This document shows, one piece after another, positions 47,901 through 56,517 of a DNA stretch of 64,000 bases; positions within the stretch are counted from its first letter, which is position 1; each line of letters opens with the position of its first letter. Below the pieces are notes generated by a model. It had not been told where the DNA came from and searched no databases. It was given only the letters and a program-made list of their open reading frames with translations. The position numbers were made by a program, and so were the translations under genes. The stretch spans positions 18,946,807 through 19,010,806 of the forward strand of contig OX123190.2 of NCBI GenBank assembly GCA_944739405.2. Reading direction: 5' to 3'. The stretch comes from Euclidia mi. Its lineage: Eukaryota > Arthropoda > Insecta > Lepidoptera > Erebidae.

Positions 47901-50725
47901 ACAACTTGTTGTCTCGTGTGGGTTTCGAAGTCACAAAACTCAGCGCTGTGTTAAGCGACGAGGCGACCCCGCTATAACCGTGCAGTTCTTTAACACGAAC
48001 AGGAACAGAGAAGTTAGGGAATATTTTCTAAATGTGTTTATTTGCTGTAGCGATAGCTTAGTGGAGGGACTAACAGACTGCTACGCAATGAGTTCCGGGT
48101 TCGAATCCACGGCCAAATCTAAAAATTGTCCAAATTAATATTAATTATCGTTTGGTTAGTAAACCGTGAAGGAAACCGTTGTGAGGAAACCTGTATGGCG
48201 CAGAGCTCTCTATAATGTTCTCGAAAGACACGTGCAGTCTGCCAACCCTCACTTTAGCAGAGTGATGGATTATGGCCTTATATCGTCAGAAGAGGCTCAT
48301 GCCCAGCAATGCGATGATATACATACAGGGCTGATGTTAATGATGGTATGATGATATTTTCTGGAGTGGAAGCATTCCCAGACATAAATCACTAGCTGAA
48401 ATATCTGCGAAAATGTCGCTTCACTTCAATTTCGTTACGAATTTAACGCTCAAATTGTTCCACAGGTGTTGTCCAATACATGCAGTTCAGATACCAAAGC
48501 GGAGTACTATACAGGCTAAAAGCGCTTGGAGCCAGACATAACATGGACATCACAATAGAAGGGTTCCATTCATGGATGTGGCGGGGCCTGTCGTATCTGT
48601 TACCCTTCTTGTTTGGAGGTTATGTGTTCCAACTGTATATTGCGTATACGTTGTATGGGCTCAGTTATCACCCAGAAGCTACCTGGCAGGTAAGAAACCT
48701 TTATTTTTTGTGTAAACAGATTCTTCGTTTAAAATTTAAATGTTTGAATATCGTGTGGTGTTATTGTTGAAATTGGGCTAAAGTTACCTACTGTTTGCAG
48801 CAAGGATATATTTGAAAGATTTGACAAATCTAAAAAAGACGAATTTGCATACATTTGAAAGGTTACTTAAAGATTAAATCCTTTCTTACTTTGCTCACCA
48901 GTAAGATAGCTGCAACTTTTGTGAGATACGATACAACGTGATTTTGATTGAAAAAAGTTGTTAATTAGGTCTTTTTTGCGCTGGCAACTGTACCTAACCG
49001 CCAGACGTCAATTATTTTAGCTATATTCCTCAGCATTAATACTTTAACAGTCCTGAAGCTTCTTAGACGTGCCATAATGATATTCATGTTCGCCACAAGT
49101 CAACAAAGAAAACTTGTAACTATTTTGACAAGTCCATGGTCCTGGGGCCGTTGAAAGGGTTCAAGTAGCTCACAGGGACTCGATGGAACTGCTTCCCGTG
49201 TACCACATAGGTTTTTTTGGCTTGGGAAGCAAACTATGCAGGAAAGCTAATCGCCTGATGGTAAGCGATTACTGCCGCCTCTGGACACTCGCAACTCTAG
49301 AGAAATCGACCTGGATGATAAAAGGAATGGAGGAGGAGCAGTTTGAGGAATAAGGGAAAGGGAATTAGGCCTCCGGCACTCTCACCGAACGAAACGCAAC
49401 AGTAGTACTTTTACATTTCGTCGATATACTGTGGCAGGGTAGTATTTCCTCTGTCGAGCCGGCCCATTCATGCTGAATCCACAAGGCTCTACTACCATCA
49501 TGGTACACTGTACTTCTAATGTTCTAATTTCTTTCGCTTTGTTTCATCATCTGGGGTGGCTTTCTTGACAGTCTTTTGCATTTTCTTTTATCTTGCGCAG
49601 TCGCAGCATCAATATAATCAGCGTCAACATAGGGTATATTGGACTGTTAACGTGTTATTTTTAAAGTAGCTATAATGTGTTTTTTATTGTTCTTGAAACA
49701 AAGTCGTAAAATGTTTCATTGTTTTTGTTAATGCGTTTACGATAACTACAATACTTAGTAAGTTAGTAATATGCAGATACTCAAATAGTATCGCAAATTC
49801 ATTACAAATTTATAAAGGTAGAAAAGGTTCATGTCATCTATTTCTATTTGAACGTTATTTATAAAATTCGTCCTTACTTTATGTTGCCACCAATAAATTA
49901 CCATCTAAATCGTAATTATATTAACAATAATTGAAATTAATATCATGCATTTTTGTTTTAAATGCCATGATATTTAAAATATCAGTAGAATAGAACAAAA
50001 ATACCCTTAGATTATTCTGTACTCATTGTCTATTATGATAATATACCAGTTAAACGAAATGATTGCAATGAATAGTAGGTATGCTTATTGAAACGTTGTA
50101 GCACTTTTCTTATCCGTCGCTATGTTTATGCATGCTATCGCGTCTGATTGAATAACATTAAACATATAATCAGAGCAATAAAGATTCGATCTATATAAAA
50201 TATTACAACATGTCACTATTTGTAGATAATTTTATCGTGTAATAATCCAATACAATATTAATGCCACACGTGTTCAAAATGTTTATTGTATTACTTTTAA
50301 ATTATCTTTCGGAGTATGCACCATGTGCCCTCGTCATGAGTATTGAAATCCATTAATAAGGCGGATCGTGATCGGGGTGTACACACAGCGCCAAGTCAAG
50401 CTTTACAGTTGCCATACGATTTTAATACTTATTTTCCACACCATAAGAATGTGTTCATGGCGCTTGCAACAGTGCCGAAACAGCCGAAATATCCAATATT
50501 CAAAACAAAGTACACATCCGAAAGACAATTTAAACCTAATGCAATGACTACGAAAGTTTAAATTACTATGTTGATTGCATCTGTAATATAATATGCATGT
50601 CATATAATAAACAAAAACAGGTGCCAGCATTAAGTATATCGTTCCTGATGATTGGCATCGGCAACTTCGCGACACTACTGTTCGTCATACCGCAGAAACT
50701 CAACGAACAGGTACCTTGGAACTGA
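26983..50725 (+). CDS. TMEM120: TMEM120 (TACAN/NET29) family membrane protein, seven exons
   Basis: Multi-pass protein of the ER/nuclear envelope; vertebrate TMEM120A binds coenzyme A, has an elongase-like fold and has been linked to mechanosensation and fat-cell differentiation. Exons: 26983-27045, 27409-27527, 31700-31873, 39896-39988, 40686-40903, 48466-48689, 50621-50725 (stop TGA 50723). All junctions are GT/AG and phases agree, giving 331 residues, close to the usual 340. Residues 1-120 are a coiled coil (ECVKEWEDLVADFKRLE, KLEEVGELQAACMKEI), then LYLRIILGNVNVSIL, KYKDEYEKFKLIL, WYYCTLTIRESILKVNGSRI, KGWWRLHHFISTVVAGVLL, RYQSGVLYRLKALGARHNMD, EGFHSWMWRGLSYLLPFLF, and a final helix at FLMIGIGNFATLLFVI. 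These are the family's most conserved blocks, so identity is firm. Introns of 8 kb carry most of the transposons listed here. AATAAA at 50889-50894 would end a short 3' UTR. Confidence 0.95.
27046..27408 (+). other. TMEM120 intron 1
   Basis: GTATGG donor and CGTTGCAG acceptor; unique AT-rich sequence, no repeats seen. Confidence 0.7.
28405..29215 (-). pseudogene. RTE-like LINE fragment: RT end, C-terminus and 3' tail
   Basis: On the minus strand the frame runs SLVKCLLYADDQVILASS (RT catalytic YADD, about 29190-29140), then GMKVNLSKMIVMIFE, VEQVNEFVYLGTLFKRDGKN and ERRVNAGNK, and in a second frame MRALRSMCGVSLTDRV, MLRWFGHMERMDDERLTKKI, RRACMRNLMGVNEAREVC to a stop at 28419. A stop after SVVE and a join of GVYERY directly to the RINAVEMRAL region show frame damage and an internal loss of roughly 150 bp. 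The 3' tail ends CCGGAAAACAAACATGAGTC followed by (TATG)n at 28405-28420. Confidence 0.8.
29676..30190. mobile_element. MITE-like repeat with AGGGTTCCGTAC ends
   Basis: The left part GCGAGTCGGACTCGCGCACG then AGGGTTCCGTAC (29709-29720) pairs with GTACGGAACCCT near the right end (30174-30185). A (GACA)n run lies at 30115-30133. A partial second copy of the right end, CCGTTTTTCCCTTTTTAGCT then ACGGAACCC, is at 31895-31970. A very common lepidopteran repeat; superfamily not determined. Confidence 0.55.
31315..31600. repeat. dispersed repeat fragments in TMEM120 intron 2
   Basis: CACTAGGCTATCGCTGCCTT (SINE head piece, minus), then CTTATCCCGGTTGTCCCGGT through CAGAGCGACTGCCGTCTGG to GGTTTAGGTTAGTGTCAGTT, the GTTATCCCAGT family. 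Confidence 0.45.
33100..33501. mobile_element. MITE with ~58-bp terminal inverted repeats
   Basis: The left arm GCTGATTTTCCACCAGAGTG then GCGAGACGAGGCGAG (33101-33157) pairs with the right arm CGCCACTCTGGTGGAAAATC (33478-33499) and the preceding TTCAATTCTCTTCTCGCC. The left arm also contains its own hairpin (GAGAGAATTGAAATTTG...CAAATTTTCAATTCTCTC). TTAA follows the right end (33502); the left has GTAA. Confidence 0.75.
34087..34212 (-). CDS. 41-residue charged ORF inside candidate transposon
   Basis: ATG at 34212 opens MPLTPAEKMSRYRERLKENP, then EKMEEQRKKNLERIN, stop at 34087. A plausible acceptor (TTTTACAG) lies just upstream of the start on the minus strand. It is strongly charged and should be helical. 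Similar MPLT..E+...YR..LK.NPEK...+++KN.ER openings occur at the start of many uncharacterised insect transposon proteins, but I cannot name the family. It could be a first coding exon of a lost transposase. Function unknown. Confidence 0.4.
   Translation of the reverse strand: MPLTPAEKMSRYRERLKENPEKMEEQRKKNLERINLPNYRI
34615..35223 (-). mobile_element. GC-rich poly(A) retroposon, copy A
   Basis: The 17-bp duplication AGTTTTAGTAGGTACCT is at 34598-34614 and 35224-35240. On the minus strand the 609-bp unit starts with a C run, then GATCTCCACCTTGTCGTGGT, and ends in a poly(A) (T run 34615-34631). All three copies share both ends, so it is a complete unit, not a randomly truncated LINE. No tRNA boxes are seen. 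Long open frames exist in several phases because stops are rare at this GC content; I do not call them genes. Confidence 0.75.
35988..36029. repeat. perfect 19-bp hairpin
   Basis: AAAGTGAAGTGTCCCAATT, loop TCAT, then its exact reverse complement. Confidence 0.85.
36629..36770. mobile_element. short MITE, TTAAAGTGGAG ends
   Basis: TTTAAAGTGGAGCTTTGG at 36629 and CCCTCCACTTTAA at 36758-36770 are inverted. 142 bp, no ORF. Confidence 0.45.
36955..37140. repeat. dispersed repeat fragment
   Basis: Diverged copy of the GTCCACTGCTGGACATAGGC family (CATCAGCCAAAGGACGTCTA) followed by TTCCCGCGATCCCAGTAAGA. From 37141 to 38256 I see only AT-rich intron with a weak tRNA-like B box (GGGTCGATTC) at 37968. 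Confidence 0.4.
38257..38940 (+). mobile_element. Lep1-like Helitron, second copy, with a nested second 5' end
   Basis: Starts TCCCTACTAATATTATAAAT and follows the 7117 copy (GAGACGGACATAGGCTAC, AACGCATGCGCTAATAATTG). At 38728 another TCCCTACTAATATTAAAAAT begins, after which the older copy's distal part continues (CCGAGTTACTTTGTACCCCA). The CTAG 3' end is missing. Confidence 0.65.
38945..39180. repeat. GTTATCCCAGT-family repeat plus SINE head
   Basis: GCGTTATCCCAGTTGCATCC to GGCTTAGACTAGCGTCAGTT, followed by ATACCAACAAACTGCTATGC, a degraded + strand SINE head. Confidence 0.5.
39197..39330 (-). repeat. RTE-like LINE 3' tail fragment
   Basis: ACTCACGCCTGTTTCCCGGA then GGGGTTGGCAGAGACTACGG matches the 3' end of the LINE at 28405, next to CATA repeats. 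A shorter piece is at 40002-40075. Confidence 0.6.
39428..39570. repeat. dispersed repeat, inverted relative to 38945
   Basis: GACACTAGTCTAAACCAAGG to TCAGTCAATCCAGTTAGACT is the reverse complement of the family at 38945-39110, leaving an inverted pair 330 bp apart. Confidence 0.55.
40165..40442 (+). mobile_element. tRNA-derived SINE with TTATT tail
   Basis: Head GACGACCGGTTGGCGCCACG with B box GGGTTCGATTCCC at 40221-40233, then the body GTTTGTCTTGGTCTGGGTGT and a (TTA)n tail at 40422-40441. A different SINE family from the TGCCTCGTTGG one. Confidence 0.7.
40500..40640 (+). pseudogene. tandem copy of the start of TMEM120 exon 5
   Basis: TCTAG then GCCTTTACAATCAATAATGC (40566) repeats, with three changes in 41 bases, the opening of true exon 5 (GCCTTTACAATTAATACTGC at 40686), including the acceptor and upstream AGAAACTTACTTA. 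In frame it reads PLQSIMLFLLVWY then diverges to TNLIFTTS and a stop. There is no good donor, so if used it would truncate TMEM120 before its second membrane helix. Most likely a relic of local duplication, possibly a decoy acceptor. Confidence 0.7.
40986..41150. mobile_element. small MITE with ~38-bp inverted ends
   Basis: ATACAATTTTATTGAAATGG then GTCTTAC (40999-41025) pairs with GTAAGACCCGTTTCAATAAA then ATTGTAT (41111-41137); the pairing extends outward through CTTTCAT. Confidence 0.65.
41395..41740. repeat. dispersed LINE/RTE-type repeat fragment
   Basis: ACTAGACTTTGCCCACGGCT..., then a second start TACTAGCTGACCCGGCAAAC with a T run and TTTCATCAAAATCGGTCAAG, ending ATTTTATATATTAGAT. This is the style of the common lepidopteran intron repeat. 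Confidence 0.55.
42348..42558 (+). mobile_element. SINE inserted in the hAT transposase
   Basis: GTAATTCGCA is duplicated at 42338-42347 and 42559-42568. The body CAATAGGCTCGCCACCTATT and tail TGCCTACCCCTTCGGGGAAA with (GTAT)n match the 22124 SINE, but the tRNA head is missing, replaced by 70 bp of other sequence. Confidence 0.8.
42569..43435 (-). pseudogene. hAT transposase, C-terminal half, broken
   Basis: Minus-strand frames read INPRYKDVIKKVRAVAKLFA, LVLILDCKTRWSSMADIERF (the TRW.S block), LLLAGVQRSLTIIKLTVEAL, AESLRRRILQRRTPLASILQ, and finally IPPTSVESERAFSAA, the classic hAT dimerisation motif. Frames change at about 43060 and 42720, and a SINE inserted at the end of the last motif. 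hAT transposases cut and paste DNA making 8-bp duplications, which agrees with this element's own flanks. No BED zinc finger or N-terminal part is seen; the protein is dead. Confidence 0.8.
43921..44180 (-). mobile_element. tRNA-derived SINE
   Basis: Same family as 22124: on the minus strand the head GACTGCCTCGTTGGTCTCGC, B box GGGTTCGATTCC and tail CTACCTCTTCGAGGTTATAG. Five extra bases sit in the head and the tail hairpin is mutated. Confidence 0.75.
44181..44310. repeat. dispersed repeat fragment
   Basis: TAGTCGCCTCTTACGACACC and GTCAACCACACGG match the repeat at 59065-59140. Confidence 0.5.
44515..44766 (-). pseudogene. pogo/Tigger-type transposase, N-terminal HTH fragment
   Basis: Begins near MRRTYIRKRPELERVTEHQI, then AKAKQHTRNSKSKRAAAAAN, AIRISESSLRKRLKLDK and SMGRFKTTFNIEQAAEFLI before a stop. 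A basic start, an alanine-rich helix-turn-helix and a GRF...F..EQ..EL block are the layout of psq/CENP-B-type DNA-binding regions at the front of pogo-like transposases. The DDE domain is missing. The surroundings hold GTGCGCACCC-type motifs on both sides (44390, 45190), perhaps ends of the host element (about 44320-45225). Confidence 0.5.
45603..46031. mobile_element. hAT MITE (429 bp) with CCGAGTA repeats
   Basis: ATAATTAT (45595-45602, 46032-46039) flanks ends TAGAGATGCGCCGAGTAA and, reversed, TAGAGATGGGCCGAGTAC. GAGTACTCGGC-type motifs repeat in both ends. No coding capacity. Confidence 0.85.
46202..46805 (-). mobile_element. GC-rich poly(A) retroposon, copy B
   Basis: Same unit as 34615. 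Target repeat GTCCAGTAGTTCCT at 46188-46201 and 46806-46819. Ends are a G run (+) and a T run (+). Confidence 0.8.
46820..47424 (-). mobile_element. GC-rich poly(A) retroposon, copy C (tandem to B)
   Basis: Nearly identical to copy B, with the same target repeat at 46806-46819 and 47425-47438. The split host repeat resumes at GAGATTAGCGCG, so the three GTCCAGTAGTTCCT copies come from one original site. Confidence 0.8.
47490..47715 (+). repeat. dispersed repeat, copy 1 (GGGAATTTCGGGAAATCCC family)
   Basis: CCGATCCCGTGGGAATTTCG through TTCGGCTGTAGCATGTCTGT with a (CAGT)n run to ATTTTATATATTAAGATTA. Copy 2 at 51565-51775 matches closely over the whole length. Confidence 0.65.
47890..47992 (-). 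mobile_element. degraded SINE head
   Basis: Minus strand: CTGCACGGTTATAGCGGGGT and GAAACCCACACGAGACAACA; the same family as the better copy at 60340-60440. Confidence 0.45.
48048..48357 (+). mobile_element. full-length tRNA-derived SINE
   Basis: Head GTAGCGATAGCTTAGTGGAG (A box) and B box GGGTTCGAATCC, then a body AGTCTGCCAACCCTCACTTT, TTATGGCCTTATATCGTCAG and an ATGATG-rich end. It lies 110 bp upstream of TMEM120 exon 6. Confidence 0.65.
49195..49515. repeat. dispersed repeat in TMEM120 intron 6
   Basis: GATGGTAAGCGATTACTGCC, TTAGGCCTCCGGCACTCTCA and GTCGAGCCGGCCCATTCATG are phrases of a common lepidopteran repeat. The rest of 48690-50620 is AT-rich intron without features. Confidence 0.5.
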
Positions 50726-51564
50726 GACAGGACTGCAACGACGCACCCCGTGTGATGTAGATGTAGACAACACCACGAGAATTGGCCTCTTATTACACTT
50801 TGCTTGACAGTTTACCTGTCAAAATTACTATTTCAAAAACAGCAGTCAATGGCACGCCATCCAAGACTGATCCAAGGTTGAGCTTATAAATAAAAAAAAA
50901 AGAAAACTCAGCTCATGATGTTTAATGAAACGGTATCCGGAGCCTATTATAGTTTATACAGGTACCTATATGTAAATTAAAATTAGTACACACACATAAA
51001 ACGATTTTCATCTTGTAACGTGTGTTACAATAATATCAAACATTTTAACTGTACAAAATATTGACTTAGTGTTTTACTGATCCAAATTAGACAGTCCGTT
51101 TCTGAATCACACTCAACCGGTAAATGTATGTAATGTGAATAAGCGGATAGATAACGTACTAGCAAGATCATAACTCGGTAAAATGGCCAATTCTCGTGGT
51201 ACGAACATGAACGGAATGCTTTCAGATGACGTCATACTGCTATGAAATTAGTGACGTAATCAGAATGTCAATTTTAGAATGCTTTTAGACAACTGTCTTT
51301 ATATTTTATGCTTTTGTGTGTATGTATGTATAATAGTTTTGTAATTATAGTCTACAGTATATTCTCATCCAGTCAGATTTTAAAAAATTCTTGAAGATGA
51401 TTTTCCGAAGACTGGGATGATAAAAAGGTTTTGTTAAGTCGTATAACTTGTTATAACATTTTTTATGTATCTCACATACAAAATTTACTTTTAACAATTA
51501 GTTGTCAGAAAGCAGACCTAACAATCGAGCTCTGATGAATATTAGAATAAATAAATTATCTGAT

Positions 51565-51775
51565 TATACTAGTCGACGCCAGCGGCTTCGCACGCACATA
51601 TTTTCGAATTTCCCGTTTTGCCCGATCCCGTGGGAATTTCGGGAAATCCCGTCTTAGTGCACCTCTACGGTCCCCAAGGAACATACATGCAAAATTTCAG
51701 CTTTTTGCGCCGCGTAGTTTCGGCTGTAGCGTGTCTGTCAGTCAGTCAGTAACGCGAGGATTTTATATATTAAGA
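51565..51775 (+). repeat. dispersed repeat, copy 2
   Basis: Second copy of the 47490 repeat: TACTAGTCGACGCCAGCGGC to TTTTATATATTAAGATTATT. It lies just 3' of TMEM120 exon 7. Confidence 0.65.
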
Positions 51776-51899
51776 TTATTTAAAGATCTATTTTCTCAAA
51801 CTTGTAAAAATTTAGTAAACCTAATTAGACAGAGTGATAAAACTTTGTATGTGTTTTAGAATTTACATTTTAAGCTACTCTTCTATCAGAGCTGTTTAA

Positions 51900-54465
51900 C
51901 CTTCGGCCCGTCGCGCATCTTTTAATAACGCGGTAAGTCGCGTGGGGTCCCTCAAAACCTCAAGAATAAAACGCCTATAATACCCCTTAAAACTTGTATC
52001 TTTCCAACTATTCTAGCAGTTTCTTATTTATTTATATAATGACAATACAATTACAAAAAACATATCAAAAATATTCATTTATGTACTGTTTAAACTTACA
52101 ATCTAAAATTAGGAACATACATTTCTCTCTTTGAGATCACATCACAGAAAAAATATTTTTATTCTAACTAAATCAATGAACTTTAAATTAAATTATACCT
52201 ATATGAAATCACATAAGAACAATCAACATTGTAACATAAAATTTGGCTCGCACCAACAAAAAAATACACAACTTTTATCAAACTAAATCAGACTAATTTT
52301 CCGTTTGAACACAGTCAGTACATACCAGTTTAGTATGTGTAGGGCATATGTTACCCTTGCAAAAGTGGCAGATTGATTTAAATTTTCTATCTGTTTGTCT
52401 TGGACAATATATGCAGCGCTTCCTCATAGGAGCGATGTCGTTTCCATCAGGTTGAATATTCTGAAGCTGGGGTGTGAATCGCCTTATAATCTGTTTCAAT
52501 TCTCGAGGCAAAGTTGAAATAGTGGCCCGAGATTGCAATTGAGGACGGCACAATTCAAATGCCAGTGTTTTCAAAAAATACTTGCGTCCCATTTTATTTT
52601 CTTGATTTACGGTATCCCATATTATGTGAGCATTTACAGCTCCAACATCAAGAAATGTGAAAAACAATCTTAGCGGCCAGCGGTAGCAAACACGCGCGAC
52701 AGAGTAAGTACCGATGAGCTTGTCCACTGTATCTACTCCTCCTTTGGTTTTGTTGTAGAACTTTATGATTTCTGGAAGCTTTTTCGCAGAAGATTCATCT
52801 ATTACGCCGTCGTGGTGCATTGTTGAAAGCAGTAGTACAGTCTTGTCTTTCTTCGGGCAGTAGGAGAGCAAGGTCCCTGTTGGTTTATATCCAAACACTG
52901 TAGAGTATTCTTCCAACCCCTTTCGCTTGAAGTCATTTTGGATTTCTGGCTTGTTCTTTCTCAATGTGCCTACTACTGTCAAGTTATAGTTTGTAAGAAG
53001 CTGTTCAGCCAAAGGAACGCTGGTGAACCAGTTGTCCATGGTCACATTTCGTCCTGTTCCTGCTATTGGTTCTACCATTCTCTTGACAAGGGCATTTGTT
53101 GATGTATCTTGAAAATATGGACCTTCCAGCTGCTTTCCGACGTATATTTCCAACTTTTTTGTGTAGAATGTTACGGCATCCACGAGAGAAAATAACTTGA
53201 TCCCGTATTTTGCTGGTTTACTGGGCATATATTGGCGAAATCGACACGATCCTCTAAAACTTTCCAACATTTCATCTATGGTAACATATTCATTGTTTTT
53301 GTAATATGTTTCACAATTTTTCACAAATGCTTCATAGGTCTGTCTTATTGGCGCCAGTTTGTCAATAGAGTTCCGTTTTTGGCGAGTTGTAATGTTATCG
53401 AAACGAAGGGCTCTGAGTAAAAACTGAAATCGCTGCTTAGAAATGACAGCGCGACATTTTTCGATCCCAGTACCATCAGCCATCCAAATGTCATCAATTG
53501 AAGTATGTGATGATTTATGTATCCCAATTAGGTACATAACACCAATCAATGCTTTCAGTTCAATCAAGTTCGTTTGTTCGCAGTCTCGTTCTCTCTCGTA
53601 ATTTGTCTGCATAGATGTTATTTTTATATTAGTGCAATCCACAACATGCTGTAACATATCTAAGTCCAAAAATAGAAGCCATGACTCTAAAGGACAAGTG
53701 ACCTCCCGTGCTGCACCCTGTGGACCCGGTTGCTCCGTAACTATATTTTGTCGCCTTGTTCTGACTCCTTGTGGATAAGGTGTCTTCCTCCATTTGGAAA
53801 TAATTTTATAGTTGCCATTTCTCTCTCTCTTTTTGACGATATAAAAGTTCTGTGACGATATATTTATCAAGGGCTCTTCATCATCATCACTATACGAACT
53901 TTCCAGCTCCATGTGCTGTTCATCAAACGATTCTAAGACCTGATACGGTTCCTCCAAAAGTACCTCATGTTGTTCTGTAGGCACCAAATCTTCACATTCT
54001 TGCTCCGAATCCGTGTTATGCTCACTTCTTTCATCCAGACATGTAGCGACTTCATCTTCTTCCTCCTCGCCACCGCAAACATCTTCAGATTCATCTTCCA
54101 ACCAACTCAATATACGTAGTTGTTGTTCTTCACACATTTTAGAAGTCAATTAAAATTTAATTATAATCTAAAACAATAAAAAAATAAATAAAACACATGT
54201 TACAAAAAAAATCAAGGAACTATCAAACAATACAATTTTACTTACGGGGTTCGTCGCGTGGGGTCTTTCACGGCCCTCGCGCCCAAAACACGTCTGTATC
54301 TCACTGCGCTGGCGCGCGAACTGAAGTAAGCGGCGATGCGCGCTAACTATAATCTAATTTCGGAGGGTACCTGAAGTACTAAAACTCTTGGATGGTTTTA
54401 AATATGTTAATTTTACATTTTTCTAACACCTAGGCTTTCAAAGACCCCATGTGACGGGCCGAAGG
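51900..54465 (-). mobile_element. complete piggyBac element (2.57 kb)
   Basis: TTAA (51896-51899, 54466-54469) flanks perfect 13-bp ends CCTTCGGCCCGTC and GACGGGCCGAAGG. GTCGCGTGGGGTC occurs inside both ends (51948, 54252), a likely binding site. It carries one intact transposase gene. Everything expected of an autonomous copy is present. Confidence 0.92.
52293..54149 (-). CDS. piggyBac transposase, intact 618 aa
   Basis: Catalyses cut-and-paste transposition into TTAA sites in the nucleus without leaving a footprint. It has an acidic N-terminal region (1-95, EEEEDEVATCLDE), a DNA-binding/dimerisation part, then the RNase H-like core DDE_Tnp_1_7: KYGIKLFSLVDAVTFYT (D324), NVTMDNWFTSVPLAEQLL (D372), NKTKGGVDTVDKLIGTYSV (D473, D476), matching the three essential aspartates and the nearby fourth. 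An insertion-like WPLRLFFTFLDVGAVNAHI block follows. The C-terminal cysteine-rich domain has pairs C579/C582, C594/C597, C602/H605 and C610/C613, a cross-brace zinc fold that binds the element ends. Length is normal for the family (about 600). ATG at 54149 is the first in frame. No stops or frameshifts, with matching terminal repeats, so a recently active copy is likely; domestication is less likely. Confidence 0.93.
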   Translation of the reverse strand: MTSKMCEEQQLRILSWLEDESEDVCGGEEEEDEVATCLDERSEHNTDSEQECEDLVPTEQHEVLLEEPYQVLESFDEQHMELESSYSDDDEEPLINISSQNFYIVKKRERNGNYKIISKWRKTPYPQGVRTRRQNIVTEQPGPQGAAREVTCPLESWLLFLDLDMLQHVVDCTNIKITSMQTNYERERDCEQTNLIELKALIGVMYLIGIHKSSHTSIDDIWMADGTGIEKCRAVISKQRFQFLLRALRFDNITTRQKRNSIDKLAPIRQTYEAFVKNCETYYKNNEYVTIDEMLESFRGSCRFRQYMPSKPAKYGIKLFSLVDAVTFYTKKLEIYVGKQLEGPYFQDTSTNALVKRMVEPIAGTGRNVTMDNWFTSVPLAEQLLTNYNLTVVGTLRKNKPEIQNDFKRKGLEEYSTVFGYKPTGTLLSYCPKKDKTVLLLSTMHHDGVIDESSAKKLPEIIKFYNKTKGGVDTVDKLIGTYSVARVCYRWPLRLFFTFLDVGAVNAHIIWDTVNQENKMGRKYFLKTLAFELCRPQLQSRATISTLPRELKQIIRRFTPQLQNIQPDGNDIAPMRKRCIYCPRQTDRKFKSICHFCKGNICPTHTKLVCTDCVQTEN

Positions 54466-54469
54466 TTAA

Positions 54470-56517
54470 TAATAAACGAACGAACTCGAATGCATTCGTG
54501 GTGTTGGAATATTTTCCCGCGGACCAATTTGTTCCAAAGAGTGTAGACGATAGATATTTTTTTATCTCTGTATATAATATTCTTGTTTCGAAGTCCGCAC
54601 GTGAATTAAAAAAATATCTTTGTACCCGATTTATAGGGTTGTGGCATTTTTGTTTTGGGCATAAACTAGGTTAATGTGTAATTCATATTTTGATAGAGTA
54701 TGACAATAATTTATTAGAGCATTTTAAATTAATTTATTTGAAATATGTAAAACAACCATGCAAATTCAAATCGCGTGCGGATTGCAAGAATATTTCATGT
54801 AAATTATTTTATATTACTATCTTTTTATATATTTATTTTTAACATTCATATTTTTGTAACAATGTTGTCTCATTAATGAATCTTATTTTGGCTCGGGACG
54901 TATTTAACTTATAATTTGATATGTACTTAATATTGGTATATAAATTTAAGTTACTTATAATGTATCTAGGTATATATGTATTTTTTACTGATTATGACTG
55001 CATTTCTTCATGTGTTTATAAAAATATGAACAAGTTTGGTGCCAAAAATGTATTTTGTTTTTAAGTTGTTACTTGTAAACGTTGTTTAACGATATATTTT
55101 AAACATCGGTCGTCGTTTTCATCGTTTTTCGTACTCATTTTTCTTGCATTTTTATTATTATATTTTAAGCAAATATGGTCAACGGACCCTGCTATTTATG
55201 CCATATTTATAAATATAGCTTTTTCGTAAACAACGATTATAAATACTTTGTTTTAGAAGGTAGTTTGCATGAGTTAGTATTTATTGTCAGCATGTTGTGA
55301 TGTAAGTGGATGTTACTTTGATTAGTTTTATATTATTGATTTGTCATTTATTGGAGCATATCAAGGTTACGAACATGTAAGATTCTTTGTATGACATGTT
55401 AGGTTTGCGATCGGTAAATGACAAGTAAAATTAATTATGTAGCATACTTGCATATTACGTTTCCTTTTGGGTTAAAACGATGATGAAATAGAAAATGGCT
55501 TGTTTAGTGATTTGCCATGTATTTATTGGCTAGATCGGTACGATCCAGTCAATAAATTGTAGGTCTATTTGGGACTTGAAAGGTTTCAAAGTGTTAATCA
55601 ACTTAGCAATGGGTTCTACATTTATTTCTCATTAGTTAACTGATAAAAATATATGAGTTAACAAAATTTCACATCTTAAAATTGAGTTCGATTTTGGTAT
55701 TTTTGGCACTTTTGTTCTGTGTGTCATTTAAGGCACAATTTATTTATAGCTAAATTAAGGAGGATATTTTAATTAGAGAATCTCCTACTTATGTACGCAA
55801 GAAATATACAATTACATCACGTGAAACGCTTCACTCTAATCTATGTAGAGCGATTTTTTTCTAAGATTTTGTCTTCTAGGCGTTATTGAAATACGGGGAA
55901 GTAGATGTAGAATATAGTTAGACAAACCGTCCATATATATCAAATAAATAGTATCTACTGTAATGTTAGCGGACGATCCAACTAGCAGCAATACTAGTCA
56001 TACAATTACAACGTTGAATAACACTCAGTTTAGCTGATAAACGTGGTTTAAGCGTACAACAGATAGTTATCGTATCAATCTTGGAAAACATATATCGGAG
56101 TAATAATTAACAATAAACATGTATTAAGTAAATATTATTGATTGTGACGCAACCTTCAATATAGTATACCTACTGCCACGTAATTAGTATAAACGCAGTA
56201 AGCACTACTTACTTAAGTGGAAGTTACTGCATTTATAAACTACGCGGCAGTAAGTATATGTACATTCAATGTCTCAGGATTATCAATGAGCATTATACAA
56301 CATAGCTGCGAACATTTCGCGTAACCAAACTATTCGTAATTTAGTGATAATTATTGTACTTATGCTTTGTATATTCGATTATTTTTTAAGGTTGTTTTAG
56401 CTTGTATTTATAAAGATGTTATTTATTTGAATGTATTGATAAATAAATTTGATTTTTCAGCGATATTATTTTTGTTATGTTTTTTTTTATTTATATTATT
56501 TTTGCACCGTTCAACAG
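54470..56517. other. AT-rich spacer, no gene
   Basis: Nothing coding seen. A palindrome at 56171-56252 has arms TACTGCCACGTAATTAGTAT and, opposite, ATTTATAAACTACGCGGCAGTA, about 30 bp each with mismatches. Confidence 0.4.

Noticed and set aside
53232..53420. Plus-strand ORF within the piggyBac transposase
   Set aside because: Antisense shadow of the 618-aa transposase.
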